Of a DNA stretch of 64,000 nucleotides, positions 53,317 through 61,578 are shown piece after piece. Source of the DNA: Luteibacter anthropi (lineage in GTDB: Bacteria; Pseudomonadota; Gammaproteobacteria; Xanthomonadales; Rhodanobacteraceae). The translations under genes were made by a program, and so were the position numbers. The notes beneath the pieces were generated by a model. That model was not told the DNA's origin and made no database searches. It saw only the letters and a list, made by a program, of their open reading frames with translations. The stretch lies in the NCBI RefSeq assembly GCF_011759365.1, contig NZ_JAARLZ010000002.1:124001-188000 (forward strand), given 5' to 3'. The number at the start of each line of letters is the position of its first letter. Position 1 is the stretch's first letter.

Positions 53317-55989
53317 TCAGATGCCTGCCGGGTCCGGCTTGTCCGAATGGATGCCGAATCGCGTCATGGCATCGGTCACCATGGAACGCGCAAGCACGCC
53401 TTCGTCGGCCAGCGCCTTCAATGCGGCCACGACCACGAAATGGCGATCGACCTCGAAGAAGGTCCTGAGCGATGCACGCGTATCCGAGCGCCCGAACCCA
53501 TCCGTGCCCAGGGCGACGAAACGACGGTCGTGCACATAGGGGCGGATCTGGTCGGCGACGATCTTCATGTAATCGGTAGCCACCACGACCGGGCCGATAC
53601 GCTCCGAGAGGCAGGCCTGGACATACGGTGTCCGTGGATCGGCCTCGGGATGAAGCAGATTCCAGCGCTCGACGGCCATGCCTTCACGCCGCAGCTCGGT
53701 AAGACTGGTGGCGCTCCATACATCGGCCGCTACGCCGAATTGCTCTTCGAGCAGTGTCGCCGCCGCAATCACCTCGTTGAGGATGGCGCCGCTACCCATA
53801 AGCTGCACGCGCGATGCGTCTTTTACGGCCATGGCGCTTTCGCGCAGCAGATAAAGCCCGCGCACGATACCCTCGGCCGAGCCCTCCGGCATCGGCGGCT
53901 GCGGATAATTCTCGTTGAGCAGCGTGATGTAGTAGTAAACGTCTTCCTGCTCGGCGAACATCCGGCGCATGCCATCCTGCACGATGGTGGCCAGCTCGTA
54001 ACCGAAGGTGGGGTCGTACGACACGCAGCTGGGAATGACCGAGGCCAGTACATGGCTGTGTCCGTCATCGTGCTGAAGCCCTTCACCCATGAGCGTGGTC
54101 CGCCCTGACGTTGCGCCCAGCAGGAAGCCGCGTGTGCGCGCATCTGCGGCAGCCCAGGCCAGGTCGCCTACGCGTTGCAGGCCGAACATGGAGTAGAAGA
54201 TGTAGAACGGCACCATGGACAGCGCATGATTGCTGTACGACGTGCCGGCGGCGATCCAGGACGAAATGGCGCCCGATTCGTTGATGCCCTCCTGCAGGAT
54301 CTGACCGTCCGTGGCTTCTTTGTAGTAACTCAGCTGGCCGGCGTCCTGCGGCGTATACAGCTGGCCGAGATAGGAATGGATGCCGATCTGGCGGAACAGG
54401 CCTTCCATGCCGAAGGTACGCGACTCGTCCGGCACGATGGGCACCACGCGCTTGCCCAGTTCCTTGTCCTTGAGCAGGGTGGAGAGGATGCGCACGAAGG
54501 CCATCGTCGTGGACTGCGGGCGCTCGCCGCTGCCTTCCAGCAGGGCACTGAACGCCGTCATCGGCGGGGCGGGCAGCGCATCCGCCTTCTGCAACCGGTA
54601 CGGGATGTAGCCACCCAGCGCCTGCCGGCGTGCCGCGAGATAGGTGGCTTCGGCGCTGCCAGGCTCCGGGCGCAGGTAGGGCATGTCGTCCAGCTCGTCG
54701 TCGCGCACGGGCAGATGGAAGCGGTCGCGGAAGGCCCGCACGGCATCCGCGCTCATCTTCTTCAGCTGGTGGTTTATGTTCTGGCCTTCGCCGGCTTCTC
54801 CCATGCCGAAGCCCTTCACTGTCTTGGCCAGGATCACCGTGGGCCGGCCGGTTTCCTTCACGGCTTCCGCATAGGCGGCATACACCTTCTCCGGGTCGTG
54901 ACCGCCACGGCTGAGGTTCCAGATGTCCTCGTCGGACATGCCTGCCACCAGTTCGAGCAGCTCCGAGTACTTACCGAAGAAATGCTCGCGTACGTAGGCG
55001 CCGTTCTGCGACTTGAACGTCTGGTAGTCGCCGTCCACGCATTCCATCATCCGCTGCATCAGCAGGCCGGACGTGTCGCGGGCCAGAAGATCGTCCCAGC
55101 CGCGCCCCCAGATCACCTTGATCACATGCCATCCCGCCGCACGGAAGGTGCCTTCCAGTTCCTGGATTACCTTGCTGTTGCCGCGGACCGGGCCGTCGAG
55201 CCGCTGGAGATTGCAGTTAACGACGAAGATCAGGTTGTCCAGCCGCTCCCGGCCACCGACGGCAATGGCCGCCAGCGATTCGGGCTGGTCCATCTCTCCG
55301 TCACCGAGGAAGGCCCACACCTTGCGCCCCTGGTGCTGCTTCAGCCCGCGATATTCGAGGTAGCGCATGAAGCGCGCCTGGTAGGCTGCCATCAGGGGAC
55401 CGAGACCCATGGATACGGTGGGGAACTGCCAGAAGCCCGGCATCAGGCGCGGATGCGGATACGACGACAGGCCATCGCGATCCGTCTCGCGACGGAAGTT
55501 CTCCATTACGGGCTCTTCGATCCGCCCCTCGACATAAGCCCGTCCATAGATGCCCGGGGCCGAATGGCCCTGGATGAACACCATGTCGCCATCGAAGCTA
55601 TCCGTACGACCACGGAAGAAATGTTCGAAGCCCACGTCATACAACACGGCCGCCGACTGATAGGTCGCGATATGTCCGCCCACGTTGGAGTGCCTGCCTG
55701 CACGCAACACCATCACCATCGCATTCCAGCGGACGAAGCCGTTCAGTCGCCGCTCGATGGCGAGGTCGCCGGGGTAGGCCGGCTGCCGCTCGGGGCGGAT
55801 CGTGTTGACGTAGTCGGTGGTCACGCGGCCATGCATGTCACCGAAGCGCTGGGCATCGGCCGTGCCCAGCCTGTCCATGAGGTAGTGGGCACGTGGACGG
55901 CCATCGGCGGCCGTCACCGCTTCCAGCGCTTCCAGCCACTCCCGGGTTTCTTCGGGATCGAGGTCGGGCTGCGCATCGAGATGAGTCAT
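53317..55989 (-). CDS. aceE: Pyruvate dehydrogenase E1, homodimeric AceE type
   Basis: An 890-residue thiamine-diphosphate enzyme that decarboxylates pyruvate and acetylates the E2 lipoyl group. The ThDP motif starts at GDGEMDQPESLAAI (about 228) and continues to NCNLQRLDGPVRGN. Other family marks are GHSAPGIYGRAYVEGR, AKTVKGFGMGEAGEGQN and the C-terminal FVALGTDGFGRSDTR. Length matches E. coli AceE (887). ATG 55989 follows GGAG seven bases upstream. It is divergent from a MarR regulator with operator palindromes between them. Confidence 0.95.
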   Translation of the reverse strand: MTHLDAQPDLDPEETREWLEALEAVTAADGRPRAHYLMDRLGTADAQRFGDMHGRVTTDYVNTIRPERQPAYPGDLAIERRLNGFVRWNAMVMVLRAGRHSNVGGHIATYQSAAVLYDVGFEHFFRGRTDSFDGDMVFIQGHSAPGIYGRAYVEGRIEEPVMENFRRETDRDGLSSYPHPRLMPGFWQFPTVSMGLGPLMAAYQARFMRYLEYRGLKQHQGRKVWAFLGDGEMDQPESLAAIAVGGRERLDNLIFVVNCNLQRLDGPVRGNSKVIQELEGTFRAAGWHVIKVIWGRGWDDLLARDTSGLLMQRMMECVDGDYQTFKSQNGAYVREHFFGKYSELLELVAGMSDEDIWNLSRGGHDPEKVYAAYAEAVKETGRPTVILAKTVKGFGMGEAGEGQNINHQLKKMSADAVRAFRDRFHLPVRDDELDDMPYLRPEPGSAEATYLAARRQALGGYIPYRLQKADALPAPPMTAFSALLEGSGERPQSTTMAFVRILSTLLKDKELGKRVVPIVPDESRTFGMEGLFRQIGIHSYLGQLYTPQDAGQLSYYKEATDGQILQEGINESGAISSWIAAGTSYSNHALSMVPFYIFYSMFGLQRVGDLAWAAADARTRGFLLGATSGRTTLMGEGLQHDDGHSHVLASVIPSCVSYDPTFGYELATIVQDGMRRMFAEQEDVYYYITLLNENYPQPPMPEGSAEGIVRGLYLLRESAMAVKDASRVQLMGSGAILNEVIAAATLLEEQFGVAADVWSATSLTELRREGMAVERWNLLHPEADPRTPYVQACLSERIGPVVVATDYMKIVADQIRPYVHDRRFVALGTDGFGRSDTRASLRTFFEVDRHFVVVAALKALADEGVLARSMVTDAMTRFGIHSDKPDPAGI

Positions 55990-56070
55990 GGAAAATCTCC
56001 AGGCGAAAGGCATCGGCCGCTCGCAGGGGTTTGCGACGGCATGCAGAGTAGGGAATAGGGCACGGCCCTA

Positions 56071-56130
56071 ACGATTGCAGTTGCAATCGTCATGAGAGGC
56101 ATCATGCCGCGATAGAATTGCGATTGCAAC
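56071..56130. promoter_or_regulatory. Two palindromic operator candidates for the MarR regulator
   Basis: At 56071-56090 there is a palindrome with nine-base perfect arms, ACGATTGCA-GT-TGCAATCGT. At 56117-56130 a second, shorter site AATTGCGATTGCAA repeats the GATTGCAA core. Both lie between the divergent aceE and MarR genes, where a MarR dimer would bind to control both promoters. Confidence 0.75.
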
Positions 56131-56154
56131 TCACCATTCAGCGGAACAGAAAGC

Positions 56155-56604
56155 GTGGCCCAGAAAGAGCCTGACCTGTGGTTTTCCTATGTACGTTCCC
56201 ACCGGGCGCTGATCCGCGAGATCGAGCGCAGGCTCGCCGAGGCTGACCTGCCCACCTACGCCTGGTACGACATCCTGTGGGGCGTGGAGAGCGGGGAAGG
56301 CGGTAGCCGACGCATGCACGAGCTGGCCGATGCACTAGTGATCGAGCGCTACAACCTCACGCGTATCGTTGACCGCATGGAGCGGGATGGGCTGGTGATC
56401 CGCTCACGCTCGGCAACTGACGGCCGTGCGGCCTTTGTCGCGATTACCCCGCAAGGCCGCGACCTGCGCAAGCGCATGTGGCGGATCTACAAGACGGCCA
56501 TCGACGAGCTGTTCCTGGCCCAGTTCACCGATATGGATCACGCAGGCATGGCGGCTGCCCTGGACCAGGCCGCCCTGGCGGCCAATGAAGGCGGGGCGAC
56601 GTAA
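56155..56604 (+). CDS. MarR-family transcriptional regulator
   Basis: A 149-residue winged-helix dimer. Helix-turn-helix and wing: SRRMHELADALVIERYNLTRIVDRMERDGLVIRSRSATDGRA, split over recognition helix and wing, followed by the dimerisation helices RDLRKRMWRIYKTAIDEL. It starts with GTG at 56155. It is divergent from aceE-aceF and separated by operator-like palindromes, so control of pyruvate dehydrogenase is likely; the ligand is unknown. PdhR of E. coli belongs to the unrelated GntR family. Confidence 0.87.
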   Translation: MAQKEPDLWFSYVRSHRALIREIERRLAEADLPTYAWYDILWGVESGEGGSRRMHELADALVIERYNLTRIVDRMERDGLVIRSRSATDGRAAFVAITPQGRDLRKRMWRIYKTAIDELFLAQFTDMDHAGMAAALDQAALAANEGGAT

Positions 56605-56754
56605 GTCCGCTCAAGGCGGGGATGCGCAAATACGGCATTTAACGATCGACATTACTTGCGATACGACCCTGCCGGTTTGGCATAGCGGCCGTCCGTTGCG
56701 CTGATGAGAATCCGATAGAGTGCACGCACTGTGCCCCATCGAGAGAGAATGGTT

Positions 56755-57327
56755 ATGGCATACCCGGAATCAGTGAACGGCCAGATCACGGATGCCGTCA
56801 CACAGACCAATGTGCGTGTGCTCGACGGTCAAGTACAAGCCAGCAGCGTCGATGCATTGGCCACGTTCTATCAGGAAACCGCACACGCGATGGCCACGCT
56901 TTCGCAGAACGCGGTCAACCTGCAACAGCAGCAGGACATCCTGCAGCAGGCGGCGACCAACCAGGGCATCATGCAGATCTACTCCATGGATACCGCACTT
57001 GGTGCGGCACAAACGGAGGCTGGCGAAGACATCGCCGATTCGCTGAAGGTGCAGGGCAGCAGGCTCGCAACCGATAGCGCCACGTCGTCGGCCATCGATG
57101 CACTGCGGCGTGCCGAGACGGATGGCGACAGTGCCTGGGCAAAGGAAATACGCAGTGCGATGCACGCCGTCGCGGATTCCCTACGGCATCTCCAGGCCGT
57201 GGCCAATGACACAAGTCTCACCCTGCTGAAGCAGGCGGCCATTGGGGCGATCCTCGCCAGGCTGGTTGCCGCACCCGATCAGCTGGAGTCCTTCAGGGGT
57301 GTGCTGAAATTGATCGAAGAGCTCTGA
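56755..57327 (+). CDS. RebB-family (killing-trait, R-body) protein with C-terminal extension
   Basis: A 190-residue protein whose N-terminus, VNGQITDAVTQTNVRVLDGQ, matches the RebB killing-trait signature, followed by LATFYQETAHAMATLSQNAVNLQQQQDILQQAATNQGIMQIYSMDTA. RebB proteins of Caedibacter polymerise into contractile R-body ribbons. Here only one copy is present, without rebA, rebC or rebD neighbours, and it has an extra helical tail of about 90 residues. GAGAG lies seven bases before ATG 56755. It precedes the RiPP-like cassette by 96 bases; whether they share a function is unknown. Confidence 0.72.
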   Translation: MAYPESVNGQITDAVTQTNVRVLDGQVQASSVDALATFYQETAHAMATLSQNAVNLQQQQDILQQAATNQGIMQIYSMDTALGAAQTEAGEDIADSLKVQGSRLATDSATSSAIDALRRAETDGDSAWAKEIRSAMHAVADSLRHLQAVANDTSLTLLKQAAIGAILARLVAAPDQLESFRGVLKLIEEL

Positions 57328-57423
57328 ACCATACCTCTCTTCAACGTTGTGGTTTTGTCCGGAAAGCCATGCTAGGTTCCGAAAGCCGCTATGTCGCGGC
57401 CTATCACCCAGTGGAGCGTTCTC

Positions 57424-57594
57424 ATGGACAAGCTAGACCTGGCTAAGCATGACGAAAGCATGGCCAATCCGTTCGGTATCCAGATGGAAGGACCGCTGCA
57501 GCGCACGACCGCAGCGATGAAGCATGAGCCCAAGATTGCGGACAGCGGCGACATCGGCCGCTTTGGTTCGCTTGGCGGTGGCGACTGGGGTTGA
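57424..57594 (+). CDS. Short peptide, candidate RiPP precursor ending GGGDWG
   Basis: A 56-residue peptide (MDKLDLAKHDESMANPFG at the start; SGDIGRFGSLGGGDWG at the end). GGAG lies seven bases before ATG 57424. The polar, charged N-terminal part looks like a leader. P36-x-I38-x3-G42 resembles the PxLxxxG recognition element of lasso-peptide leaders. The Gly-rich tail with Asp54 and Trp55 looks like a core, but would be much shorter than a normal lasso core, and no Thr is at the usual penultimate leader position. A terminator separates it from the cyclase-like gene. Function is inferred from length, tail and neighbour. Confidence 0.6.
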   Translation: MDKLDLAKHDESMANPFGIQMEGPLQRTTAAMKHEPKIADSGDIGRFGSLGGGDWG

Positions 57595-57640
57595 TTTCGC
57601 TTGACCATCCGTCCTGATAACCAGTGACGAATGTTTCGGG

Positions 57641-57672
57641 GCCGCCTCCTCAAGGAGGCGGCTTTCTTTTTA
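57641..57672 (+). terminator. Strong terminator between the precursor peptide and cyclase genes
   Basis: GCCGCCTCC (57641-57649), loop TCAA, GGAGGCGGC (57654-57662), then TTTCTTTTTA. It ends directly at the Shine-Dalgarno of the next gene. Such a partial terminator would let the short peptide be made in excess over the downstream enzymes, as is common in RiPP operons. Confidence 0.88.
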
Positions 57673-57681
57673 GGGAGATCG

Positions 57682-59259
57682 ATGGTGATCAAGGCAGATG
57701 TCGCGCTGGCTGACCTTTCGCTGGAGCCGGTATGGCAGGAGGGGACGCTCGCTATCGGGGACAGCCGCATCACCCCCTATGCGCATCGCATGCTGGAAAC
57801 CGTACTGGTCCACGCCACGGACCGATGGTTCATCACCGTCAGGGAGCGACTGGCATCGCGCCCTTCATCGGCCGCCTTCATCCGGCATGAGGCCGACGAC
57901 GCCTCATATGCCCGGCTGTACGAAGAGTGCATGCTCTGGCCGCTCGACTACCTGGTGATCGAGGTGGCGCGTGCCGGTCATCGCCTGCGCGTGCGTGCCG
58001 GCGTCCTCGGCTCAGTCCCCGTGTATTGCCGGGTGGCGGACGATCGGGTGGTCATCTCCTGGAACTCCGCCGATTTCGGCACCGGACCCATGGCGATCGA
58101 CGCCGAGGTCGCCAGCCATTGGCTGGCCATGCATACGATGTATTCGGCCCGACAGCTATATATCGGCGTCAGCCTGCTCACCGAGCGCGCATCGCTGCAT
58201 GTAGAGCCGGGCAGGGCGTCTTATCGCTATCCCGACCCCATGGCGCCGACCATTCCATCGGAAGGCGTGCCGGGGCAGGACGTCATCGCTGCCTTTGGCG
58301 ACGCGCTGCAGCGGGCTATTTCCCTGCGCCCGCTCGAGGCTGCATCCACATCGATCGAACTCAGTGGCGGCATGGATTCCGCGAGTGTCGCCACGGCCCT
58401 CGCAGCGCAGGTACGAGGCATCGCCAGCAAGGGCATTCTCCTGGGCGGTGACGTCCGCGTTCCCCAGGTGCAGCGTCGGGCCATTATTGTGGAACGACTG
58501 GGCCTGCTCGACGATACGGTGGACATTGACGCCTGGCCGCCCGACCTGGGCTTGTCGCCGTCCCGGCCAGGGGCGTACGGTTTCTATCGCGATTTCTACC
58601 TCGAAGCCTGTGCCGCCCTGTGGGAATCTGCGCGGCAACAGGGACGCGATGTGCTCTTCACCGGCATAGGTGGTGATGAACTGTTTCCCACCTATGCCAA
58701 CGAAATCGCACAGGGCCGGAAGAGCGAAGCCCCCTGGGCATCCGAGGCCCGTCGTTATGCCGAAGGACTGCTCACGCCATCGGCCATGAGTGCCGCACGC
58801 AGTCTGCGAACCTTCGACGCCCCGGCCAGCCCCGTACCCGCCACGTCACTGATGGCCCAGGCCTGCCGTGCACCCGACCTGCTGCGGCGCGGCCAGTGGC
58901 CGGTGAATCCGCTGAGTGATCCTTACCTGGTCTTGTTCTGCCATCGCCTTCCCGCGGAAAACCGCCGTGGACGCGAGACCATCCGACAATATCTTCAGGC
59001 CCATCTCGGCGATGACGTCTTTCCACGTGGCTACGTCAAGGAAACCTTCGCCGGGGTATTGCCACCCCTGATCTCGCAGCACGAAAAAACACTCGCCTCG
59101 CAGCTGAAGGAATGCGCCCTGGCAGACCTGGGGCTTGTCGACCACCATGCCGTGCTTGCATTATTGACGACGATCGTCGAAACGCGAACGCATGCGGCCA
59201 CGTCGGCATTTACCTCGTTCCTCTCTCTGGAACGCTGCGCCCGGCAGGCCTCGTCCTGA
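57682..59259 (+). CDS. Asparagine synthetase/lasso-cyclase-like ATP-dependent enzyme
   Basis: A 525-residue enzyme related to asparagine synthetase B and the lasso macrolactam synthetases (McjC type). The C-terminal ATP-pyrophosphatase domain has the PP-loop SGGMDS at 228-233 and GIGGDELFPTY. The N-terminal domain keeps the glutaminase-like fold (VRAGVLGSVPVYCRVADDRVVISWNS in part) but lacks the Cys2 of true glutamine amidotransferases, so it is not a normal asparagine synthetase. Lasso cyclases activate an Asp/Glu side chain as AMP-ester for amide formation. ATG 57682 follows AGGGAG. It is flanked by the short peptide and an acyltransferase, suggesting peptide modification. Confidence 0.82.
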   Translation: MVIKADVALADLSLEPVWQEGTLAIGDSRITPYAHRMLETVLVHATDRWFITVRERLASRPSSAAFIRHEADDASYARLYEECMLWPLDYLVIEVARAGHRLRVRAGVLGSVPVYCRVADDRVVISWNSADFGTGPMAIDAEVASHWLAMHTMYSARQLYIGVSLLTERASLHVEPGRASYRYPDPMAPTIPSEGVPGQDVIAAFGDALQRAISLRPLEAASTSIELSGGMDSASVATALAAQVRGIASKGILLGGDVRVPQVQRRAIIVERLGLLDDTVDIDAWPPDLGLSPSRPGAYGFYRDFYLEACAALWESARQQGRDVLFTGIGGDELFPTYANEIAQGRKSEAPWASEARRYAEGLLTPSAMSAARSLRTFDAPASPVPATSLMAQACRAPDLLRRGQWPVNPLSDPYLVLFCHRLPAENRRGRETIRQYLQAHLGDDVFPRGYVKETFAGVLPPLISQHEKTLASQLKECALADLGLVDHHAVLALLTTIVETRTHAATSAFTSFLSLERCARQASS

Positions 59260-59295
59260 TCGCATCGACCGCAGGGCACAGCCAGGGAGAAAGCC

Positions 59296-60321
59296 ATGCA
59301 GGATGCCCGCAAGAACGACCGTTCCCTGGCATGGGATGTCACACGGTCGGTGGCATGCGCCATGGTAGTGATGGTGCATGTGTGTGCCATCGATTTCTAT
59401 GCGTTCGGTCCGTTATGGGCACCGTCGGTCGTATATGACGCGATGTGCCGCGTTGCCGTGCCGCTGTTCTTCATGCTTTCGGGGGCATTGATCCTGCGCA
59501 AGGACGAACCCGTCCTGCCGTTCTATCGCAAGCGTATTCCCCGGCTACTGATGCCGCTGGTGTTCTGGACCATCGTGTATGTCTACCTGTTTGGCGACAG
59601 GTCGATACCGCCAATGCAGCAGCTGGCGCATTACCTGATGCTGCCCTTCGAACACCTGTGGTATCTGTATACCGCATTAGGGCTTTACCTGGCGGCGCCT
59701 TATATCGGCCGGATGTTTCGCGCCTCTACGGATGCCGAAATCAGGATATTCATTGCCCTGTGGCTTTTAGTCGCCTGCGTTTTGAACCAGATAAGCCTCT
59801 TCTTCGCTGAATCCTGGAACCCACCTGACCTTTGGGGCGCACAATTCTTTTCAGGATTCATGGGCTATTTCGTCCTGGGCGCCTACCTGGAACGCTGCAG
59901 GCCCGCCACGTCGGGTATCGGTCGCTGGACATGCGCACTCGTCTTCCTGGCGTCATCGTCCGTCATCGTGCTGGGCACCTGTCTGTACTCGACCCATATC
60001 AGTGAGCCGAACGAATTCTTCTTCTCTTATCTGACGCCCCTGGTCGCGATATCGTCCGTGGCGGCTTATATGTTCCTGACCAGCATCACGAGCTTGCCTG
60101 CACGCAGCATCACGCTTGTCAGGTTGATATCTGACAGTTCCCTTGGCATCTATTGCCTGCATCCGATGCTCATCTGGCTGTATGTGAAACACTGGCACCT
60201 TGATGACGGACTGGGCCTGATATGGCTTCGCATTCCCGTCATATGGAGTGCGATCTTTGTCTCCACGGCCGCTTTGGTCTATCTGGCAAGGAAGCTTCCG
60301 CCCCTCAGGCGAATTACATAA
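59296..60321 (+). CDS. Acyltransferase family 3 membrane protein
   Basis: A 341-residue integral membrane acyltransferase of the OafA/NolL/WecH type with about ten TM segments. Marks are RSVACAMVVMVHVCAIDF (conserved His), MCRVAVPLFFMLSGALIL, FLRRR-like FYRKRIPRLLMPLVFW, and LWYLYTALGLYLAAPYIG. These enzymes transfer acetyl or other acyl groups to sugars, lipids or natural products at the membrane. AGGGAG lies before ATG 59296, 36 bases after the cyclase-like gene, so they are one operon. Confidence 0.87.
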   Translation: MQDARKNDRSLAWDVTRSVACAMVVMVHVCAIDFYAFGPLWAPSVVYDAMCRVAVPLFFMLSGALILRKDEPVLPFYRKRIPRLLMPLVFWTIVYVYLFGDRSIPPMQQLAHYLMLPFEHLWYLYTALGLYLAAPYIGRMFRASTDAEIRIFIALWLLVACVLNQISLFFAESWNPPDLWGAQFFSGFMGYFVLGAYLERCRPATSGIGRWTCALVFLASSSVIVLGTCLYSTHISEPNEFFFSYLTPLVAISSVAAYMFLTSITSLPARSITLVRLISDSSLGIYCLHPMLIWLYVKHWHLDDGLGLIWLRIPVIWSAIFVSTAALVYLARKLPPLRRIT

Positions 60322-60330
60322 AGGAATCTC

Positions 60331-60429
60331 ATGAGCCACATCCGACGAACAGGTGGTCGTCCTCAGAGCCCCGGAAGGTGCAGGTCGATGGATTCGCCCA
60401 TGGCCTGCATGCCGGCGGCATTGGGGTGA
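60331..60429 (+). other. Orphan start with good ribosome binding site, short frame
   Basis: AAAGGAATCTC precedes an ATG at 60331 that opens a frame of 32 residues (MSHIRRTGGRPQSPG at the start) ending TGA. It runs antisense into the last codons of the SGNH hydrolase gene. The ribosome binding site is convincing but the frame is not; it may be the stump of a lost fourth gene of the RiPP-like operon. Confidence 0.25.
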
Positions 60430-61577
60430 AGATGGTCTCCCGCATCGTAAAGTGGGAGCAATCGCCGGGGATGCTGCGGATCACGCACTGCCTTGTCGAA
60501 ATCCACCACGCCGTCAAATGCCCCTGAAGTGCGTATCCAGGTATTCGCCGCCTGGCGGGTGGCCTCGCGGGTCTCGCTGAAGTACCCGCTGCCTTCGCTG
60601 GGCAGGATCGTAGCGCCGATGATCCGGACGCCCGCCCGGCGGGCCTGCCGGATCAGCTGCCTGTATCCATCGATAAGGTCGGCGGCGGTGAGCACGCGTC
60701 CATCGGGTCCCGCATCGGCGCCGATATCGTTGATGCCTTCCAGCAGGATCACGGTGCGCACGTTGGGCAACGACAGCACGTCATGATCGAAACGATGCAG
60801 GGCGCTGATGCCTCGCGCCGGATCGGGCCCATCGGTGAGCAGGCGGTTTCCCCCGATACCGACATTGGCGACCGCGACAGGCTTGCCGGCGGCGACAAGA
60901 CGACGCGACAGGACATCGGGCCAGCGTGCGTTGGCGCTCACCGGTGTCTTGTAGCCGTCGGTGATCGAATCGCCGAATGCCACCACCGTTCTGCTGCCGG
61001 TGGCCTCCACGGTCATCGCGGATACGTAGTACCACGACGTGCCAATTGGCTTGAATGCGTCATCGTTGATGTCGGTGGCATGATCGCCTGCACCAGGCAT
61101 CGTGGCATAGGTGGTCTCGAATGCGTCCTGGTGCCAGGTGGAAGCAGCGGTCGTTTCAGGCAGATAAAGGCTGACCGCCAGATTCTGTCCGGCGGCCACC
61201 CGCATCGGGACCGGATCGGTCCATATCTCGCTCCCGGCAGGAATGGTGAAGCTGGTCTTACCGCCCACCGTGAGGGCATGCAGGCTCCCGGGCTGTAGGG
61301 TCGCCGCCTTGGACTGAACGGACAGCGTGGCGTGCGCGATGTTGAGCGGCCCCGTGGAATACAGGTTGGACAACCTCAGCCGGGGCGCCCTGCCACTTGC
61401 GGATGGGTGCACCACCATGCGCACCGTCTGAGCCTGGAACGAACGACCACCGGCGGCGGCACCGATCGCCCAGGTCGCCACGCGCGTGTTTTTGTCGTCT
61501 GCCGCGCTTACGGCCGCGGCAGCCAACGCGAGCCAGCTCATCGCAAGGAAGGTCACCACGAACGCACGCTTTGCCAT
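60363..61577 (-). CDS. Exported SGNH/GDSL-family hydrolase
   Basis: A 404-residue exported esterase. Signal peptide to about residue 25 (ending SAADD region), an N-terminal beta domain of about 150 residues, then the SGNH core: block I VAFGDSITDGY with the catalytic Ser, block II NVGIGGNRL, block III LLEGINDIG, block V DHLHPN with the catalytic His. Such enzymes often deacetylate plant or microbial polysaccharides. It starts one base after the GH95 stop codon, so the pair is co-transcribed and probably acts on the same glycan. Confidence 0.9.
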   Translation of the reverse strand: MAKRAFVVTFLAMSWLALAAAAVSAADDKNTRVATWAIGAAAGGRSFQAQTVRMVVHPSASGRAPRLRLSNLYSTGPLNIAHATLSVQSKAATLQPGSLHALTVGGKTSFTIPAGSEIWTDPVPMRVAAGQNLAVSLYLPETTAASTWHQDAFETTYATMPGAGDHATDINDDAFKPIGTSWYYVSAMTVEATGSRTVVAFGDSITDGYKTPVSANARWPDVLSRRLVAAGKPVAVANVGIGGNRLLTDGPDPARGISALHRFDHDVLSLPNVRTVILLEGINDIGADAGPDGRVLTAADLIDGYRQLIRQARRAGVRIIGATILPSEGSGYFSETREATRQAANTWIRTSGAFDGVVDFDKAVRDPQHPRRLLPLYDAGDHLHPNAAGMQAMGESIDLHLPGL

Positions 61578-61578
61578 C

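Noticed and set aside
57391..57423. Upstream ATG at 57391 as the start of the short peptide
   Set aside because: It would add 11 residues but has no ribosome binding site; ATG 57424 has GGAG at ideal spacing.
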